DNA from: Delphinapterus leucas | Lineage: Eukaryota > Chordata > Mammalia > Artiodactyla > Monodontidae | DNA length: 64,000 bases | Assembly: GCF_002288925.2 (NCBI RefSeq) | Contig: NW_022098095.1 | Span: forward strand, 700,785 to 764,784 | Direction of reading: 5' to 3' | Part shown: positions 57,305 through 64,000 of the stretch, in pieces | How the letters are laid out: the number at the start of each line of letters is the position of its first letter | Position numbering within the stretch: the stretch's first letter is position 1 | Position numbers and translations under genes: made by a program | The notes under the pieces: generated by a model | Seen by the model: only the letters and a program-made list of their open reading frames with translations | What the model was told of the DNA's origin: nothing | Databases searched by the model: none

Positions 57305-57484
57305 GGGCTTCCCTGGTGGCGCAGTGGTTGAGAGTCCACCTGCTGATGCAGGGCACACGGGTTCGTGCCCCGGTCTGGGAAGATCCCACATGCCGCGGAG
57401 CCTGCGCGTCCGGGGCCTGTGCTCCACAACAGGAGAGGCCACAACAGTGAGAGGCCCGCGTACTGCAAAAAAAAAAAAAAAAAA
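57305..57484 (+). mobile_element. CHR-type SINE with internal deletion
   Basis: Plus-strand SINE bordered by the 14-bp TSD aagaactggcttgg (57291-57304 and 57485-57498), with a run of A at the end. It lacks about 30 bp present in the others between 'gccgcgg' and 'agcctgcgcgtccgg'. Confidence 0.95.
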
Positions 57485-58349
57485 AAGAACTGGCTTGGTC
57501 CTGGATTTGAGTCTGAGGGTGAAAGCAGAATGGTTCAAGCAATTCTGGAGAGTCAGGTCCTAGAAGTGATAATAGTCAGACTCATGTGGTTAAAGTTCAC
57601 TGGGATATGGAATAAGTTGATATCCTGGGTTTCCAGATGTGGTACTAAGGAGAGAAAAAAGGAGGGAAAAATCACAGCATGAAGAGGGAAAATGTGTCTT
57701 CCTGATACATATATGAAATACTAGTAGGAGGATAGAGGTGCTACAAGGAGAAAGAAATTTTGGTAATAGAGGTTTGCAGTGCTTCTCAGTGGGGAAGCTA
57801 ACGGCATTCGGGGTGGAACAATCTTTGTTATTTAGGACTGCCCTCAGCTTTGTCTGGTATCTGCTCTCTAACTGCCACTATTGCCCCCAGTTACTGTTAC
57901 AATGGAAAAATTTTCCTTCTCCATTTCCCAAATATCCCCTGGGATGGAGGCAGGAGTCACAAATAGACTGCAGGTTGGTGGGGATCCTGGACACGGTGTG
58001 CTTGACCCTGCCACAGTTTGTAAAAAAAACCTGAATTTGAATGTCTTTTGGTTGATCATTCACTGTCCAGCTTGTCATAGCTTTTTCACATTTATGCTCC
58101 TTGCCTGACTCCTGAGGGCGTTTGAGTCTGCTGTCCCCAGAGGAGCAAACCTCAAGCTGCAGACTGTAAGGGAAATATATCCCCAGAAAGCCTCTTTGGC
58201 CAGGCTTTCATAGGAAACTCCCATCTGCTGAAGAGCAAGGTCCCCACTCAGAATCTCAAGAGCAAACCAAAGGGCATAGACCCAAATGCCATTAATGAAA
58301 GAAAAAAAATTATAGCTCAACTTTTGTTTTTCTTATTTTCTTTTTCTAG
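57485..58349. other. SLC9C2 intron sequence
   Basis: About 860 bp after the SINE. The short ORFs on both strands (57738-58034, 57868-58078) overlap each other and have no family signature. Acceptor ttctttttctag ends at 58349. Confidence 0.5.
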
Positions 58350-58511
58350 AGTTATACATAATCATGGGCCTCAGCTTGGACATTTTGGGAAGCATAATAT
58401 GTGGATATTGGTGTGCAAGGATCATTCAGTTTATATTGACTGACCTGTTTAGCAATACACTGACCAATATCGTGCTTTGTATCTCAATGGTGTACTTGAC
58501 TTTCTACATTG
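58350..58511 (+). CDS. SLC9C2: SLC9C2 exon, two transmembrane helices
   Basis: 162 bp, phase 1 in and phase 1 out, ttttctag|AGTTAT to CATTG|gtaagg. The split codon G|AG gives Glu, then LYIIMGLSLDILGSIICGYW... and LTNIVLCISMVYLTFYI. Two hydrophobic segments (about residues 11-30 and 38-53 of the exon) fit exchanger helices. No interruptions. Confidence 0.95.
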
Positions 58512-61500
58512 GTAAGGCAGAAACAGATATAAAATATGCCATCCTTAAAGTGAACTTTATGCATTTAAGTTTTTCCTTCTTCTTGAATCCAGTTGCTTCT
58601 TCCCAACCGCTTTCCCCTTGATGTGGCTCCTCTGTGCGTCTTGTCATATTATCTGGCTGCCACCTCTAGCTCTTTCCTGGTCTCTCTTAACATCCCCTCA
58701 ATTTCAACTCCATGTCCCTTCCCTTTGCATTCCTCCTCCATGTGGTAACTGTCTTACTCTTTTTTAACTCCACCCTTTGATCTTACGTTTATTCACTGGC
58801 AGTCCCCTGAAAGAGGAATCAGACCTGAGCTGATTTCTGCTCTGACCCTTAGCAACCCATCTCTAAAATGAGAAAGATGGGAGACATGCTCCTGAGGTCT
58901 TTTTCCAGCTCAACAGTACCCATTCAATGGGTACCAAACTGAGGGTACTGTAGAAATGGCAGCCCTTACCTGAGGCTAGGAGGTAGGAAACAGAGAAATC
59001 AGGTATGTCTACATCTGGAAGAGAAGCAGGAGAGTGGAATGATCCAGGAGTCAGAGTGCCTAGCCCTGGTAGACCTTTAACAATCATTTCCTAGTTTAGT
59101 CCAGTGAGATTGGGAGCTATAGTTTTTACCCCCCTGACTGAGGTAACCAGTCCCCCAAAGCCATAGTAACCGTGGTAAAAATATGGCCAAATTCTGCTTC
59201 TGCTCTTACCTCACACAGTGGAGCAACTTCCATCCATGGAAGCCCTTAGGTATCAAGAGGTTAATTACTCCTCTTTTCACCTCCAGTGACCAAACAGAAC
59301 TGCTTCCTTTACAGATAAATTGCTACCTATTGTTGCTCACTACCCCAAATCAGTAAAATACAGAAAACATTCACTGAAGAGTCATTTCTTTCACCTTTCT
59401 TCATTTTATTCCCTCCCTTATGTACCTATTATGAATGCCTTAAGTGTCTGAAGAAAAAAATTAATTTAATATTTCCTTTTTTCCCATTAGATCCTAAGTT
59501 CCTTGAGGTGGAGGCTGTCTCTTATTCATCTGTATATTTATTCTCTTTTCTCTTTTCCCCCCAGCCAAGCCCAATGCTTGCCATATGCCCAACAGTAATT
59601 TAACACATGCTGGTTGAATAAACTGTTAGTCTTTAGAGAGCTCTGAAGTTAGGCAGAGCTAACTTGAAATCCAATCTTTATAATTTATTAGCTCGGTAAC
59701 CTTGGAATATTACTTAACCTCTCTAAGCTTTAGTTAGTGTCCTCATCTATAAAAGTGATATAACCTAATTTAGAGGGGCGTTACAGGCATTAGTGAGGTA
59801 ATTTGTGTTGGGTGATTCCCTCATGCTGGTGTCCTGGAGGTAGCTCTTGCTGGCTCATGAGAGCTGATTATCCACATCTCTTCCCAACGCTTTATTCAAG
59901 TGACATAATGTTGGTAGCTTGAAATTGCCCATAGTGGGACCATGGAAATTGGCAGACACTACCAACTGGGGCTTTTTTTTTTTTTTTTACCCCCCAGATT
60001 GCCACTTTTAAACATTTACCAGCATACCACTGGGCTCAAGGTAGGGCAGCCAATAAATGTTGGTTCCTTTCCCCTTTCCTCCTAATTCATGGAGGTGCTC
60101 CCAGTCAGTGCTTGAGAGGTCTGGAATAGATTCTCCCTCGCAGCTCTCAGAAGGAATCACTGCTGCAAAGCCTTGGTCTTGGAAATCTAGCCTCCAGACT
60201 ATGAAACAATAAATTCCTGTTGTTTATGACACTTAGTTTGTGGCCCTCTGTTACAACAGCCCCAGGAAATGAATACCCCTCCCTCATCCATTACACTTTC
60301 CTCTGCTTCAGGAATTAAAAACAATTTCAGGCAGTTCTTTCCTCTTATACTTAATCAGATCCTGACAACAAAAGTCAGCAATAGACAGTTATAAGGAGAA
60401 GTTCCATTGCCAGAAAGCTAAACATAGGTAAAATTTTCATTTACACATTTTCTAATGTTACATTTCTGTCATGTTATCTAATTTTATTTTTTTTCCTTCA
60501 TTAATGAACACACTGTTAACTGGCTTAAATCCAGGGAGTGTCTGATTGAGGTTAGAGAGTCACCTCTTTGAGCACATTTTTGTCTCTATTGTATTAAATT
60601 CACAATACTTGGGCTTTTAGAAATCACCTGTATCAACACATACATTCTTTTTCATAAAATAAAATAGTCAAAATATTGCACAGACATTGCCGCACAGATA
60701 AAAGACATATTGAAGCATTGTTGGTTGACAGGTAGTGCAGCTAGAAATATTAATATATCAGCCCACAGAAGAAAATGTGAATTTAGTGTATAAAAGGCAG
60801 TGTATAATTCATGAAAGATGGTGGGTTATATAAAAGTCTAGCCTAGAGGTACAGCAAGAGAGGTGGTGGGAGAGGTCTGTCCTAGCAGAAGGAATATTTT
60901 ATCCAGTGACATTGGTCAGAATTTCTGGTGAATGGAGATAATAAAAAGTAGACAGCTTTTAGTCAGTTTTATTGTTTTAAAACTCTCTACCAACAATGCA
61001 TTTCTTTCTTACCCATGCCAGGGCTGATTGCTCTCACTCGTTTTTGTAATGTCATTGGTCTAGGCTATAAATGTCAAAGGACTTCAGTCATCACCCTAAT
61101 ATTTTCTAGTTAGGAGATGTCGATTCCTGAATCCTGTTGTGTTTTGGAGACAAAATCCCTTTGATTCTCCTGGTAGGAGGACCTGCACTTTTTCTCAGGC
61201 ACAGAAGGAAAGAGAGAGACAGAGTTTGATGGAGAGAGCCATTTTCCTGTGGTATCAGTTTCCTGTGGTGGTTTCTTTCCATTGAATCAGAAAAATTTTA
61301 CAACTCTATTTTTAACTACTTGGGTTTATGCTGATGAAAATTACTTCCTTTATTACATGTTCTATGACTTTTCCCCCCTTCTTGAGCATTTAAAACACCA
61401 TTTAATGTAATAGCGTTTGTAATTTTTAAAAGACTTTGTTTTTCTAATTATAAAAGTAATACATGTTCATGTAGAGTTTTGGAAAAATTCTGAAAAGTCA

Positions 61501-62545
61501 AAGAAGGAATCACCTATAAACCCATGTCATAAATTTAACCACTGATACATTTTGTTAAATGTACTCAATCTTTAAAAAATACATATAAATGTACATACAT
61601 GTATTAAATGTATGCATTCACACCATATGTTCTTGTAACATTGGGATTATACTAAATAATATCAGCTTTAAAATAAAGTTACTTAGTGGTTTCCTCATAG
61701 CAAATGTTATCTCTAAGTAGTGACTGTTACTAAAAAAGACAATAAGCTTTAAAATCCCATACTACGAGTCATAAGGAATTGGAAATAAGACCTTGAGAAA
61801 CAGTTTCCCTATTGTCACAGTTCCCAGTACCACTGGTTTTATTGCCATTTGTTATTTATATTAAATTCAGTTAAATAAGTAGGTTAAAAGAAATCCAAAG
61901 TGGATTTAAGTGATTAGATAAACCAAAAGAATAATAAAATCCTATTCAAATGAATAAACAGTATAAATTTACTAAGCAGTAAGGTGAACATATAAAAATA
62001 ATTAATAGCATAATAATAATGATGATCATTTATTCCTTGCTGTAAAAGTGTGCCAAGCACTTTTCATGTTATCTAATTTTATCCTCACAACTCTGTGAGG
62101 CATTATTCTTTACACCCGCTTTACAGATGCAGGGACACTAATGGAGAAAGGGGAGCTCACATTCCCAGGGCAACTAGCTCTGCCTTGCTCCAGAGGGCTT
62201 CCACTCCTACCTTGCACGTACTTTCCCTTCCATCTGACATTTATAATGTGCTATTTGAAGGTTCTGCGGCTAGGACTGTTGGTATTTATGGTGTTCAAAC
62301 ATTCTTCATAGTTGGTTTACCTGCCTCAGACTACATTTACACATTTGTTTAGAGCCCAGAGAATTACAGTTTTAGGGGAGCCTGTATCATGCAAAAGAGC
62401 CGTAGGCTTCAGGACCTGCAGTCACCAAGGAAGCACTGAGCTTGGACCGCAACCCCTAGGACATGCAGCACAGTGTCCTTGAGGTGCTGGGCAGAGGTTG
62501 TTAAACTTATTTTTCATTAGCTCTATCCTCGAGGATGGTCTATGG
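58512..62545. repeat. SLC9C2 intron with old MIR and LTR relics
   Basis: About 59640-59800 is a plus-strand MIR (ttggaatattacttaacctctctaagc). About 60060-60277 resembles the 3' end of an MLT1-type LTR (tagcctccagactatgaaac, acaacagccccaggaaatg). About 62010-62150 is a minus-strand MIR. The remaining roughly 2.8 kb shows no recognised feature. Confidence 0.55.
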
Positions 62546-62858
62546 CAGGGGTTGGCAAACTATAGCCTGTGGGCCAAATATGCCTATTTTTTGTATAGCC
62601 CATGAGCTAAGAATGGTTTTTACATTTTAAAATGGTTTCAAAAAACCCCCAAAGAAGAATATTTTGCAGCATGCAAAAATTATGTGCAATTCAAATTTCA
62701 GTGTCTATTATTTATTGGGCACTCATTAGTTACGTATTATCTACGGCTGCTTATGCACTAGAACAGCTGAGATGAGTAGTTGCGACTGGGACCATATGGT
62801 CCACAAAGACTAAATATTTACCATATGATCCTTAACAGAAAGAGTTTGTCAACCCCTG
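62546..62858 (+). mobile_element. hAT (Charlie-type) non-autonomous DNA transposon
   Basis: A 313-bp element with inverted ends caggggttggcaaac (62546) and gtttgtcaacccctg (ends 62858). Internal markers include cctgtgggccaaata and tagttgcgactgggaccatatgg. The 8-bp flanks do not match well, as expected for an old copy. Confidence 0.85.
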
Positions 62859-63006
62859 ATCCTAAGGATTAGGCCAATCCCTTTAAGCAACTTTCCAAGA
62901 AATACTACTACCCTTTTAAGTTTCCCAACAATTCTTCTCTCAAGATAGAGTAGCTCAGTGTACAGATTTGAATGCAACTAATTTTATTCATTTTTTTTCT
63001 CCCCAG
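62859..63006. other. SLC9C2 intron end
   Basis: Short stretch ending in the acceptor tttttttctccccag. Confidence 0.7.
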
Positions 63007-63106
63007 TGGAATTTTTGGGAATGTCAGGCATGGTTGCTTTAGTCGCTGTAGGACTAAATTTAGATTCCTTAAGCTTTAAACCGAGGATCGAGTTAATAAT
63101 TACTAA
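63007..63106 (+). CDS. SLC9C2: SLC9C2 exon with EFLGMSG motif
   Basis: 100 bp, phase 1 in and phase 2 out, ctccccag|TGGAAT to TACTAA|gtaagt. It encodes (V)EFLGMSGMVALVAVGLNLD SLSFKPRIELIIT(K). The E(F/L)xGMSGxxALxxVGLxL pattern is typical of the SLC9C branch, and SLC9C1 has a close relative of it. The following exon lies beyond the window. Confidence 0.95.
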
Positions 63107-64000
63107 GTAAGTCTATTGCGTACTTGATATAGATCTCATAGAAATTTAGTGCTTAAGTGGTCCTGCCTTAATGAACACTACTAAAGTTTTTTATAACTTT
63201 TTTCTGTGTTTTAATTTTTAATTTTACTGCCAGTTATATTTGAAAAGAACTTAAGCTACCAACAATTATTGACATTAATTGGTATTCCTATTATGAATAA
63301 TGTATCAGTGGCTCAGAGATCATAGTACTTTCTATACATAACTCTTTGATAAAAATTTACTTTGAATTGTGGGAAGTTTAAAAAATACTTTATTCCGTTG
63401 TTTCCTTCATAACGTACCTGAATGACAGTATCCAGGTATGGGAAGAGCTGGAAAAGAAAGGTAGCAGAAAGATGCAACACCAGCAAACTCTTATCTAGCC
63501 TTTACATCTGGTGTCATATGGACATCTGTGGACAGAGGGAAAGCCATTTGTCTTTTCAGACAAATGAGTTAGCCGTTCTCTGAGCGACTACGCTAAATTA
63601 TAGAATTGTTTCAGAATTATCTCACACCAAATCATAGTCTAGTGTAGAAATTCTCACACTGGATGAAAGCAAATGTTGAAATGAGAAAAATAAGCATTAT
63701 CCTGAGTTTTCCCATGAAGATTCATTGCTTTAATATAAAGGACTATTCTTTGTTCTGAAATTATGTTCTTCCTACTTTTTTGGTGTTTAATATGTAATTT
63801 CTCTCATGAAATTCTACTCATAGAAGACGGTACTTTTTTTTTTTTTATAACTCTACTTGGCAAAATTTTAAAAAAAATGGTACCTGTAACTTATTCTAGT
63901 TTTGTGTATATGTGAATGATACTTTACTGGTTTTTAAAAGCCAGAAGCTTAGGAATAACTAGTTCTTGGAACACATACTTTTTGTCTGTATTTGGACAGT
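63107..64000. other. SLC9C2 intron, open at the right edge
   Basis: About 890 bp of AT-rich intron without recognised features, apart from a T-run at 63834-63846. Confidence 0.6.

Overview
This is a piece of nuclear genome from a placental mammal, most likely a cetacean. The clue is the dense set of tRNA-derived SINEs of the CHR type (ending in a GCTTCCCTGGTGGCGCAGTGG-like motif), most with clear target-site duplications (TSDs), together with L1 lineages typical of cetartiodactyls. There are no prokaryotic operons. The coding content is split vertebrate exons with AG/GT borders. I could not tell toothed from baleen whale.

Three host genes are visible. TEX50 (two exons, 4634-4840 and 5761-6084, minus strand) lies antisense upstream of the visible ANKRD45 exons. 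ANKRD45 (plus strand) contributes its last three exons: 15829-15923, 16954-17092 and a short terminal exon at 36445. Its ankyrin exons were not found and probably lie left of the window or in unassembled sequence. SLC9C2 (plus strand) follows with six N-terminal exons between 45162 and 63106. The gene continues beyond the right edge and its start codon is not securely located. From memory, ANKRD45, SLC9C2 and TEX50 are also clustered in human 1q25.1, so this looks like conserved synteny.

Everything else is intron or intergenic DNA dominated by retroelements. Left part (1-12.2 kb): two minus-strand L1 pieces joined through a 100-N gap, a solo-LTR-like element at 2315-3271, TEX50, and an L1 (6496-12179) with a perfect 11-bp TSD but an internal deletion. 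Middle (12.2-17.1 kb): MIR, L2 and two MLT1-type LTRs around the ANKRD45 exons. The last ANKRD45 intron (17.1-36.4 kb) is about 90% L1: a nest of L1 inside L1 inside L1 at 17.5-27.1 kb, then a full-length but decayed plus-strand L1 at 28.3-36.05 kb that carries an RPL32 retropseudogene, itself split by a SINE. Right part (36.5-64 kb): SLC9C2 exons separated by older repeats, a 5'-truncated L1 at 47941-48956, a HAL1-like element at 53.2-55.4 kb and a hAT-type DNA element at 62.5 kb.

No L1 ORF in the window is intact, so none looks able to move. I see no CRISPR array, no rRNA or functional tRNA gene, and no evidence for an undescribed biological system. The most interesting points are the loss of the canonical Asn-Asp pair in the SLC9C2 transport core, the apparently shifted ANKRD45 C-terminus, the shared SINE-in-L1 insertion site, the tandem monomers in two L1 5' UTRs, and the L1 rearrangements.
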